A stretch of 7,325 nucleotides of DNA from Globobulimina sp. (Eukaryota; Foraminifera; Rotaliida). Made by a program: the position numbers and the translations under genes. The notes beneath the pieces are model-generated. The model did not search any database. It was not told where the DNA came from and saw only the letters and a program-made list of their open reading frames with translations. The stretch's first letter is position 1. Every line of letters begins with the position of its first letter. Positions 1 to 6,385 of the stretch are shown piece after piece. The stretch is taken from contig PIVH01000165.1 of assembly GCA_003354225.1 (NCBI GenBank), positions 1 through 7,325 of the forward strand. Reading direction: 5' to 3'.

Positions 1-84
1 TGCAAATATTCGACTCATAACACAGTTCAACAAAAAGGTTGGCAAATGTGTACATAAATAATTAATTAGAAGGTTTGTAAATGC

Positions 85-576
85 TTAGAGTTTAATATGT
101 GTTTTATAATGTATTTGTAATGAATGTTTTCGAACGAATGTTTTTTTGCATTGTCTGCAAACAAAAGGCTTTGCCTGTAATCCATCGCAATGAATATACT
201 TTTTATGTTTTCTGAGTGCGGCCGGATCTTTAAATCCCTTTAAGCAAAATTTACAAACTTCATCTCTTTCCTCATTATGTATTCTTTCATGAATCTGTAA
301 ATCTTTTTTTGCTCCAAATCTTTTACCACATTTTAAACATTCAAATAACTTCAAATGAATCTTTTTGTGATTGTTAAATGGCCCCAATCCATCAAATACT
401 TTGTTACATCCATTATAATCGCATAAGTAAAAAGATGCTTTATTCAATTTTTTATTTTTATTTGTTTTAATTTTTCTTTTTGATTTTTGATATGCATGGC
501 ATTGATGTTTAAATTCCTTTTTATGCTTTTTTAATTCAACTTTATTTAAAAATATTCTGCAGCATTCATGACACAC
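85..576 (-). CDS. C2H2 zinc-finger protein, main (3') exon
   Basis: This exon encodes about 163 residues with five C2H2 fingers, probably a nuclear DNA-binding regulator. Counting from the first codon of the open stretch, the ligands are C2-C5-H18-H24, C52-C57-H70-H74 (C-x4-C variant), C80-C83-H96-H100, C108-C111-H124-H129 and C140-C143-H156-H160. Each finger has the usual 12 residues between Cys and His plus the conserved Phe and Leu. A lysine-rich linker (about 28-46) between fingers 1 and 2 could be a nuclear localisation signal. The protein ends three residues after the last His. The frame has no ATG: the first codon (574-576) is GTG and an in-frame TAA lies at 583-585. The gene must therefore be spliced, and AG dinucleotides at 582-583 or 576-577 (minus strand) are the possible acceptors. 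Coding is certain in practice; the DNA target is not inferable. No AATAAA is visible in the 84 nt after the stop. Confidence 0.85.
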   Translation of the reverse strand: MCHECCRIFLNKVELKKHKKEFKHQCHAYQKSKRKIKTNKNKKLNKASFYLCDYNGCNKVFDGLGPFNNHKKIHLKLFECLKCGKRFGAKKDLQIHERIHNEERDEVCKFCLKGFKDPAALRKHKKYIHCDGLQAKPFVCRQCKKTFVRKHSLQIHYKTHIKL

Positions 577-649
577 TGAGACTTATTATTTTATTTTATT
601 GCAGATAAAAATTGTCAGAAATTTATGCAAAATATTGCATCATATTTAC

Positions 650-844
650 ATACATGCATAGGAGCACACTTTTCGGTGCTTGAGAATTTCGTGAAGGGAT
701 TTTGTTATTTTACGTTGACAGACGCATAGCTCACGGCATAGCTCACCAGGGATACGAATTTGGAGCGTTATTGTTTTGATTGGATATACGTGACTTCGGT
801 GGCGAATTCATACTGATATTATGTTGCATAAATGGCTGTAGCAT
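650..844 (-). other. Candidate 5' exons 1 and 2 of the zinc-finger gene
   Basis: On the minus strand an ATG at 844-842 opens 32 codons (844-747) that run into a clean donor, TG|GTGAGC, at 746. Leaving two bases, this splices in phase to an AG at 680-679 and a 29-nt exon 678-650 (encoding C-T-E-K-C-A-P-M-H-V). That exon ends at a second donor, T|GTAAAT, at 649. It joins in phase to the zinc-finger exon at 581 (or 575). Intron 1 is 68 nt and intron 2 is 68 or 74 nt, and intron 2 contains a branch-point-like CTGAC. The total coding length is 624 or 618 nt, both divisible by three. This is a hand-built model: the phases and sites are seen, but use of the sites is inferred. A shorter alternative starts at the in-frame ATG 659-657 and uses intron 2 only. 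Confidence 0.38.
724..746. repeat. Tandem 11-bp repeat, period 12
   Basis: The word gcatagctcac occurs at 724-734 and 736-746. Read on the minus strand, each copy begins with GTGAGC, so the putative intron-1 donor of the zinc-finger gene is duplicated in tandem. Confidence 0.8.
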
Positions 845-1087
845 GCAAAGATTTAAGTTTTGCTAAAAGCTCTAGTTTTTTGCAAAGTATTAATACTAAT
901 CATGGACACCTCGTATATGAGTAGCTTATCATATGTTGTTTAGCCTATTCAAATTCAAATAAACTTTGCTCAAAACTTTTTTTATGGTTCGCTCTTTTAG
1001 ATAACATCTCGAAAATCTTCCCAACCAAGAAAGGTCGTACACAATCATCTATCGGCCCATTATCTACATTCAATATTCCGTACAGTG
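845..1087. promoter_or_regulatory. Divergent spacer with short uORF
   Basis: This spacer of about 240 nt separates the candidate zinc-finger start (844, minus) from the first MATH-like gene (1088, plus), so it should hold both promoters. I see no convincing TATA box. A plus-strand ATG at 902 opens 13 codons ending at TAG 941-943. It is either an upstream ORF or a tiny first exon. A pyrimidine-rich AG acceptor (gctcttttag, ending at 1000) directly precedes an ATG-less extension of the 1088 frame (1001-1087). The only phase-compatible donor after ATG 902 is a weak GTTGTT at 935 (66-nt intron). Confidence 0.3.
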
Positions 1088-2107
1088 ATGCAAATAGATA
1101 CTTACGATGATGACTTGGACACAGCACTATTAATCATTGGTTTTATCAAAGAACACTGCTGCCTATCACCCAAACTATTGACTTTTCCGGAAATTATTGA
1201 TATCATACAATTATTCTATTTCTCTGATGGTCCCATTACAAATACTACCAACACACTCATTGACCCACCACAACCAACACCGACGCCAGAACCAATGGTA
1301 ATTATCAATGAAGAATCGCATGAATTAAAAGAAAGAAATTCTATCGAACCATCTCTATTATTGGTCGACGGATATATTCGACAAATATCCTCTTTATGCA
1401 AGCTCTCCATCTCAGCGGTTATCAATAATTTAATAAACTCATTTTACACCAAAATGAATGGTACTACTTTTGTATGGAAAATTGATAATAAATCAAACTT
1501 ATTAAACAAATTATTATCGAATGCAGGCGCTGGCACAGAAAGTGTGCATTTTGACAGTGATGTTTTTGAGGTGACCTCTGTCATAAAAGACGAACCAAAA
1601 AAAACAAAAACAAATAAAACACAATGCAGTTACTGCAACAATAACGGCTGTTGTTCGCATTGCAATCGCATCAATAATTTATCATTAAAATATTATTTAG
1701 CACTCTTCCCGAATGGGACGGATACGAATACTGTCGGACAGTTTGCGTTGCAGATCAATTTAGTTTCTATTCCCGGTATGTTGGAAAGCATTGCCTTTAT
1801 TTATAATATATATTGCCACGAATTAAATCATTGTTGGTCGTCTTCGTCAAATCATAACAATTTCAACGCCGACGGAAAAGTGACAAAATGTGTGCCGCAG
1901 AGCATAAATACGAATGAGATTAAGGTTTTGTATGAATTGAACCGGATGGAATGCCTTACTTTTTATTGTACCATCGATATTGGACACGTTGCATTGCAGC
2001 ATTGCAGTAAAAATAATAAATATAGGTTTAATCCCATTTATTATTTTGATAAAAAATATTACTTAAATAACTATAAAAATGCCATGTTTAGGTACGATAT
2101 GTTTTGA
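1088..2107 (+). CDS. MATH-like domain protein with two N-terminal GYIR modules
   Basis: This encodes 339 residues from the first ATG; the frame is open back to a TAG at 998-1000 but holds no earlier ATG. There are two related segments at 14-45 (L-L-I-I-G-F-I-K-E ... I-I-D-I-I-Q-L-F-Y-F) and 90-121 (L-L-L-V-D-G-Y-I-R-Q ... V-I-N-N-L-I-N-S-F-Y), joined by a Pro/Thr-rich linker. Residues about 128-300 form a MATH/TRAF-like fold: F-V-W-K-I at 128, Y-Y-L-A-L-F-P-N-G at 202-210, L-V-S-I-P-G near 228, C-W-S at 249-251, and a last strand L-T-F-Y-C-T-I-D-I. A cysteine cluster at C180-x2-C183-x4-C188-C189-x2-C192 sits inside the domain and may bind metal. No signal peptide or membrane segment is present. 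The protein is likely a cytosolic peptide-binding or scaffold protein; its ligand is unknown. The stop lies 74 nt before the next, homologous gene. MATH assignment is by pattern, not by search. Confidence 0.82.
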   Translation: MQIDTYDDDLDTALLIIGFIKEHCCLSPKLLTFPEIIDIIQLFYFSDGPITNTTNTLIDPPQPTPTPEPMVIINEESHELKERNSIEPSLLLVDGYIRQISSLCKLSISAVINNLINSFYTKMNGTTFVWKIDNKSNLLNKLLSNAGAGTESVHFDSDVFEVTSVIKDEPKKTKTNKTQCSYCNNNGCCSHCNRINNLSLKYYLALFPNGTDTNTVGQFALQINLVSIPGMLESIAFIYNIYCHELNHCWSSSSNHNNFNADGKVTKCVPQSINTNEIKVLYELNRMECLTFYCTIDIGHVALQHCSKNNKYRFNPIYYFDKKYYLNNYKNAMFRYDMF

Positions 2108-2114
2108 GTTATTT

Positions 2115-2144
2115 TGCAATTTGGAATTAGATGCAATTTGGAAT
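2115..2144. repeat. 13-bp direct repeat, 17-nt period
   Basis: The word tgcaatttggaat is perfectly repeated at 2115-2127 and 2132-2144, inside the 74-nt spacer between the two MATH-like genes. It may be a paired binding site or replication slippage; function is unknown. Confidence 0.75.
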
Positions 2145-2153
2145 ATATTTTGT

Positions 2154-2187
2154 CGACATTTGCTTGACATTAAAGTAACAAATGTCG
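2154..2187. repeat. Inverted repeat spanning the start codon at 2182
   Basis: The 9-bp arms cgacatttg (2154-2162) and caaatgtcg (2179-2187) are perfectly complementary with a 16-nt loop. The right arm contains the ATG of the downstream gene. If both arms are in the mRNA the start codon would sit in a stem. A chance origin is possible in AT-rich DNA. Confidence 0.6.
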
Positions 2188-3651
2188 GCAAAATGCTATC
2201 TCATAACATCAAAACACAACAAAATAACTGAAAATGTCAGCAAATTTATGATGGTGAATGATAAATGGAAGTGTGAATGGAATTTAATGTCAGCTACAAT
2301 GTCCAAATTAAAACTAACAAATATTTCAAATACATTTATAGTCAGCGATATATTCTTCAATATGTGGCTGTTGACCTTAGATAACAAAAAAATAGACTCG
2401 CCTGAAAAGGATGACATTGGCACAGTGTCCACAATCGGCTTACAATTGTGTTCATTGCCAAGCAACATCTCATCCATTGTGGTGCAAATAAAATTCATTT
2501 GCCTGCAATCGCAAAGCAAAAGTTGTTGGAGCGCAGTCAAGAAATTCAACACTGAAAATAAAATCTACCGCGGACAAGAGATCATAATGCCGGACAATGA
2601 CACCGTAAATAGGTTGGCCATCGTTTGCGATATAACCGTCATTGAAGCCTTTGACAAGAAAGGCAATGAAATGAGTTCCTGCATAAACTCTGAAATTATG
2701 GATTTAAATTATAACTCTTCCACTGCAGGACATGCGTTTGAACCATTGATTGTTTCTCATGGCGACTTGTTTGGGCATGGAATGAGGGAATATTTCCAAC
2801 ATATTTGTATCTCGAAAGATGGTGAATTTGAACATATTTCGGTAGAGGAGTTGCATAAACATGATCGCGTAAAAAACCCTAATGCTTTTTTTCGTAATTT
2901 CACAAATCTCATTGATGCCCAACATATTGACAATAATTCAGATTTGAACGAGTTTACTGATTTGCACAGAATCGGGACGCAAGGATGGAACTTTATACCT
3001 TTTGAGGAGAATAAAAGGAAAAATAGCAAACGGAGAGCGACTAAATTATATTACCAACATGTTGGGATTGCGAAGCCATTTCTAAATAAACAAAATGAAG
3101 AGTTAAGGTTCGAGGATATGTATAAAAAATGTGCGAGTAAGCAAAGCAGTTATAATATATTTGAAGATAAGAAAATATTTCTGCAAAGCAAGAATGATAA
3201 ATATTTTGAGGAAATGAAGGAGAATATGCAAAATTTGGTAGTTAAAATAAGTGAAATGTGTAACAAATTGGACGTGGACAAGGAAGCGGAGTCAGTGGAT
3301 GATAAACAATGCAATGGGAATGAGGATGCGGATGAGTTTAAAATGTGGTATGATGATAAGATTGGATTGGATGAATATTATGGTAGTTTTATTGAAAATG
3401 GTTGGAATGAAATGGAGATTTTGGATGCATTGACAGAGAGAAACTTAATTCAAATGAAAATCGAAAAAGAAGGGCACAAAATTAAAATATTAAGGAAGAT
3501 TAAGGAATTGAAAAGTAAAAAAATTGACATAACTGATAATAGTAACAACAAAAATATACAGAAAATTGAACATAATTTAACTTTGAAAGCTATTGTCTTT
3601 CTGGTTGTTTTCATTTTGGTTTGTAACATGTTTTTATTATTCAAAGATTAA
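2182..3651 (+). CDS. Tail-anchored MATH-like / SAM domain protein
   Basis: This encodes 489 residues; the ATG is the first after an in-frame TAA at 2176-2178. Domain order is as follows. Residues about 25-160 are a MATH-like sandwich paralogous to that of the upstream gene (W-K-C-E-W at 29-33, M-W-L-L-T-L at 61-66, L-Q-L-C-S-L-P near 87-93, C-W-S-A at 115-118, L-A-I-V-C-D-I-T-V-I at 145-154). Residues 165-345 are an unrecognised charged region containing a basic patch (K-R-K-N-S-K-R-R, 278-285), followed by a probable helical/coiled stretch to about 370. Residues about 387-446 are a SAM domain (G-L-D-E-Y-Y-x-x-F-I-E-N-G near 395-407, then L-T-E-R-N-L and G-H-K-I-K-I-L). Residues 470-487 are hydrophobic and only K-D follows, which is the geometry of a tail-anchored protein. 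It probably oligomerises through SAM on an ER, mitochondrial or other endomembrane, with the MATH domain in the cytosol. The partner and the membrane are not inferable. Confidence 0.85.
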   Translation: MSAKCYLITSKHNKITENVSKFMMVNDKWKCEWNLMSATMSKLKLTNISNTFIVSDIFFNMWLLTLDNKKIDSPEKDDIGTVSTIGLQLCSLPSNISSIVVQIKFICLQSQSKSCWSAVKKFNTENKIYRGQEIIMPDNDTVNRLAIVCDITVIEAFDKKGNEMSSCINSEIMDLNYNSSTAGHAFEPLIVSHGDLFGHGMREYFQHICISKDGEFEHISVEELHKHDRVKNPNAFFRNFTNLIDAQHIDNNSDLNEFTDLHRIGTQGWNFIPFEENKRKNSKRRATKLYYQHVGIAKPFLNKQNEELRFEDMYKKCASKQSSYNIFEDKKIFLQSKNDKYFEEMKENMQNLVVKISEMCNKLDVDKEAESVDDKQCNGNEDADEFKMWYDDKIGLDEYYGSFIENGWNEMEILDALTERNLIQMKIEKEGHKIKILRKIKELKSKKIDITDNSNNKNIQKIEHNLTLKAIVFLVVFILVCNMFLLFKD

Positions 3652-3662
3652 TTTATAGTTTG

Positions 3663-3668
3663 TTTATT
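3663..3668 (-). terminator. Possible poly(A) signal of the TBC gene
   Basis: AATAAA on the minus strand, about 185 nt past the TBC stop and only 12 nt beyond the stop of the convergent plus-strand gene. It is the only exact AATAAA on that strand in the spacer. If used, the transcript would reach the end of the neighbouring coding region. Confidence 0.3.
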
Positions 3669-3785
3669 CATGGGGGTCTTGGTAAATATTCGGTCCCAGC
3701 TGAATATTGCGTGTAAGTTCTTGCATTGGTAGACTCAAACATATCAGCACTGTATGACTAAATATTTGAGAATACGCCAGTAAAG

Positions 3786-3822
3786 ACACACACACACACA
3801 CAAGTCAGAAAGGACACACACA
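3786..3822. repeat. (AC)n microsatellite, two tracts
   Basis: A 17-nt uninterrupted alternating AC tract lies at 3786-3802 and a 9-nt one at 3814-3822, separated by 11 nt. They lie in the convergent 3' spacer. This is alternating purine-pyrimidine DNA and likely length-polymorphic. Confidence 0.9.
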
Positions 3823-3824
3823 AA

Positions 3825-3830
3825 AATAAA
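3825..3830 (+). terminator. Possible poly(A) signal of the SAM-domain gene
   Basis: AATAAA on the plus strand, about 174 nt after the stop at 3651 and 24 nt before the last codon of the convergent TBC gene. With the opposite-strand signal at 3663-3668 it implies overlapping 3' UTRs. Confidence 0.3.
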
Positions 3831-3853
3831 TTAGAACATTCAACGATTTAAAT

Positions 3854-4885
3854 TTAGACAAAATGAAATTGATGTGATTTATAACTAGTTTTGGATTGAT
3901 TGACTTTTGTATTGATACGTTGGTGTTGTATGCGATTGTTCTCTGTGTTTGGCTCAGTTGAATTCCTTATTTTGTGCTGGGAACAGTGTCGTTGATTATA
4001 ATATTTTGTTTCCAGATTTTGCAAATGTTTGTGCTTAATGGCAATAAAAAACGACTCTTTTAACAAAATGTCAACATCTCGGCAATATTTGTGCAAATCC
4101 AATAGATATCGCAACATGACATCAAACTGTTTTATTTTTAGCAATTGTTTGGAATTCAAAGTTAATAAAGCTAAAGAAATCCGAAATATGAATTTGTTTC
4201 CTTCACTCAAATAAATGTCCCAGATTCTATGAACGAAGTTTATCGGAAATTGTCGACAGAATCTGGTTAAAAACCAATTGGCAGCGTACAAATTCGGAGT
4301 GATCCCAAATGAATTTATATGTTTATGCAATTGTGGTGAAAATCTGTTGAGCAATCCATCAAATTGAAAGCATTGCAAATGTAACAACGGTAAGCCATCG
4401 CAGTACAATCCTCGCATTGCAAAGCTGCCGTTGTCGTCCAGCAATTTGCAAAAACACCAAAATGTCTCGACTTCACTCATCAACATCAAAAATATGGCGA
4501 CAATAAAGCCCATTCCTTGCGTGTATCCCACCAATGTGTCGTGATTGGAGTATGCGTACAGCACATTTCGCAATGCTTTTATGCCCTTATTTGTATTGCT
4601 GTCATTGCCGAATAATGCATGCCTGGGAAATGTACGGTGGATATCTGCGTCGATCGTTCTTTTGAATTTCGGATTTGGACTCTTTCTGCAAATCTTTAGG
4701 TAATACGATTTTTCTTCATTTGATAACCAATCAACTCCCAATAATTTCTTCCATATTTTTGCGCGTATTTGGGGCGGGATTCCTTTGCGGATTCTGGATT
4801 TGAGCTGTTTCTGTTTCTGTTTCTCTTTTGTTGATGTAAATGTGTCCCAATTCTCCTCCATTTCCAGCCATTTCGCAATGCTCAT
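3854..4885 (-). CDS. TBC-domain Rab GTPase-activating protein
   Basis: This encodes 343 residues from the first ATG after an in-frame stop at 4943-4945. It would accelerate GTP hydrolysis by a Rab GTPase on endomembranes. The TBC domain spans about 33-285 and looks complete: R-K-G-I-P (33-37) with R41 and W45; the arginine-finger motif I-x-x-D-x-x-R at I78-D81-R84; the glutamine-finger motif Y-T-Q-G-M at 121-125 (Q123); and R220-I-W-D (220-223) followed by the L-S-E-G-N segment. Both catalytic residues are present, so an active GAP is expected. The N-terminus has a K-Q repeat encoded by a hexanucleotide repeat, and the last roughly 50 residues are a polar, Asn/Gln/His-rich tail of low complexity. 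There is no membrane segment. Length is close to a minimal TBC protein. The Rab substrate cannot be told from sequence. The start is 110 nt downstream of the transporter stop on the same strand, so its promoter must be very short. Confidence 0.92.
   Translation of the reverse strand: MSIAKWLEMEENWDTFTSTKEKQKQKQLKSRIRKGIPPQIRAKIWKKLLGVDWLSNEEKSYYLKICRKSPNPKFKRTIDADIHRTFPRHALFGNDSNTNKGIKALRNVLYAYSNHDTLVGYTQGMGFIVAIFLMLMSEVETFWCFCKLLDDNGSFAMRGLYCDGLPLLHLQCFQFDGLLNRFSPQLHKHINSFGITPNLYAANWFLTRFCRQFPINFVHRIWDIYLSEGNKFIFRISLALLTLNSKQLLKIKQFDVMLRYLLDLHKYCRDVDILLKESFFIAIKHKHLQNLETKYYNQRHCSQHKIRNSTEPNTENNRIQHQRINTKVNQSKTSYKSHQFHFV
4805..4822. repeat. Hexanucleotide ctgttt x3 inside the TBC gene
   Basis: Three perfect in-frame copies of ctgttt encode the K-Q-K-Q-K-Q stretch (around residues 22-27). 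Because the unit is six bases, slippage would change the protein length without a frameshift. Confidence 0.85.
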
Positions 4886-4968
4886 AATTATAATTGAAAC
4901 TGTACAAAAAAGCGGCGAAATTAAAGCAATGACTGGCAGCTGTCAATTTTCAAGAGAGTACAAATTAA

Positions 4969-4974
4969 TTTATT
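4969..4974 (-). terminator. Poly(A) signal of the amino-acid transporter gene
   Basis: AATAAA on the minus strand 22 nt past the transporter stop codon (4996-4998) and 84 nt before the start of the next minus-strand gene. The position is what a very short 3' UTR would need. Confidence 0.5.
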
Positions 4975-4995
4975 ACAGATATAAGTTGCAATTGT

Positions 4996-6312
4996 TTAAA
5001 TAAGGGAGTCGACAAAAGTATAGGTGCACAACACCAACATTACTATTCCGAATCCAGTGGCAAAATAACCAATAATCCGATCTATCACTTTGATTTCTAT
5101 CGCATTTGCGCCCTGCACTCGGTTCCGCGTACTCCCCGCCTTATTTTTCAATTTCACCAACTTGAAGTACATAATCGGCGGCATCATCAGTCCCAACACA
5201 TTATTGCCGAACGCGCCGGTCAAAGCCGTCAATTTTTCAAAATCCGGCACAATCATCGCGATGCCACAACTGACCAAAATCAGCAATATCCGCAAAACAT
5301 TCCTTTTGATCTCGAGCTTGGCGTCCAATGCTTTTCCAGTTTGCGGATCCACATCGAATTTGAAGATGGTCAGTTCCAAGCATTCGGCCATGGGAAATAA
5401 GAACAGCGGATAGGTGAAGAACAAATTGATGCACAATGCCACCATCACCAATTTGTTGGACCACTTCGACGAATCCAAATTGTCGATGATGTTGCCCCGG
5501 GTTTCGTTGCCAAATGAAAAATAAGTATATTGCGCAAACACTAAAAACGAAATTGTAACAATCACAATCGACCGATTTAAGGATTCGATAAAGTCCGTAG
5601 ACACCTTCTCCTTTTTCCTGTCATTCATGCTTTCTTCGATGGGCAGTATGACGCTGTGGATCAAAAATGCGAAGGCGGCATTCCCCAAAAAACGAGGGTA
5701 CGAACCCCAGAGATCCTCGACCTTGAAATGATTGTAATATTTCCAATCGTAATCAGTTGGCATACCGTCTGCTTTGGCGGCTTGAATAATTACCATAACC
5801 ACAGAGAAAAATAACGAGAACAATCCCAAGATATTGAAAGGAACTAAAAAGCGGTAACTCCGAAACAAGGATAAGCCCATCAGCGGCACCGAAACAATCA
5901 AAATAATCGCATTTTGCTGCAATGCATCTATGTCCATTATGGCCTGCAACTGCGATCCGATAAAAATTAAATACGAGCCGCTGACCCCCATCGTCATGGA
6001 TAAAATTCCCAGCCATGCCACGTAAAAACCAATTTCTCCAAATGCGACATATGCGATGTCCGGATAGGTGGGACAGTCATTGGTTGGATGCATGTGGCCG
6101 CACAAAACCAGCCAATATATGGTGTAATAGGTGAGGAAGGCGAGGAACACAAATGATACGGCACCTAACACCATTCCAGATTGCAAAAAGGCCCAAGGGA
6201 GCACGAACAAGGAAGCTCCCGTGAAACATTTGCAAATATTATTCAATGCGTCAGATTTTGACAGTAGCATTCTCGTAGTGTCTGTTGCTCTGATTTTAGT
6301 CAGCGCCCTCAT
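4996..6312 (-). CDS. Amino-acid transporter, AAAP family (SLC36/AVT3-like)
   Basis: This encodes a 438-residue membrane protein with about 11 predicted helices: roughly 28-48, 49-71, 92-119, 133-150, 154-178, 205-225, 248-267, 286-305, 336-356, 361-386 and 412-435. TM1 carries the small-residue break F-T-G-A-S-L-F-V-L-P-W-A-F (30-42) typical of the family. TM6 has F-L-G-N-A-A-F-A-F ... V-I-L-P-I-E-E-S-M (208-229), the hallmark I know from SLC36/PAT and AVT3 proteins. TM10 has G-A-F-G-N-N-V-L-G-L-M-M-P-P-I. It would carry neutral amino acids, probably proton-coupled, at the plasma membrane or a vacuole/lysosome; substrate and location are inferred from the family only. Length and topology look complete. 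The start is the first ATG, although the frame stays open without ATG to 6438, so an upstream exon is possible. The gene is visibly more G+C-rich than its neighbours. Confidence 0.93.
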   Translation of the reverse strand: MRALTKIRATDTTRMLLSKSDALNNICKCFTGASLFVLPWAFLQSGMVLGAVSFVFLAFLTYYTIYWLVLCGHMHPTNDCPTYPDIAYVAFGEIGFYVAWLGILSMTMGVSGSYLIFIGSQLQAIMDIDALQQNAIILIVSVPLMGLSLFRSYRFLVPFNILGLFSLFFSVVMVIIQAAKADGMPTDYDWKYYNHFKVEDLWGSYPRFLGNAAFAFLIHSVILPIEESMNDRKKEKVSTDFIESLNRSIVIVTISFLVFAQYTYFSFGNETRGNIIDNLDSSKWSNKLVMVALCINLFFTYPLFLFPMAECLELTIFKFDVDPQTGKALDAKLEIKRNVLRILLILVSCGIAMIVPDFEKLTALTGAFGNNVLGLMMPPIMYFKLVKLKNKAGSTRNRVQGANAIEIKVIDRIIGYFATGFGIVMLVLCTYTFVDSLI

Positions 6313-6385
6313 GGATATATTACTCGCATATTGCGATATGCCTGGATCAATTTGTAATGTTGCATGTGATATGCGGTGCGATGCA

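Noticed and set aside
945-1127. Minus-strand frame of 60 codons with a GTAAGTAT donor-like site near 1105
   Set aside because: It begins only at GTG after a stop and overlaps the start of the plus-strand MATH-like gene. Splicing it to the zinc-finger exon is phase-possible but has no ATG, so the exon at 844 is a better start.
2092-2175. Intron that would fuse the two MATH-like genes (AG|GTACGA donor at 2092)
   Set aside because: The available acceptors put the downstream sequence out of the frame used by the second gene, and each gene has its own intact stop and ATG.
2196-3029. Several minus-strand frames inside the SAM-domain gene, and the similar frames inside the other genes
   Set aside because: Shadows of the sense coding regions with no recognisable features.
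5090-5413. Plus-strand open frame of 107 codons
   Set aside because: It is antisense to the well-supported transporter gene and shows no family resemblance; it is open only because of the transporter's codon pattern.
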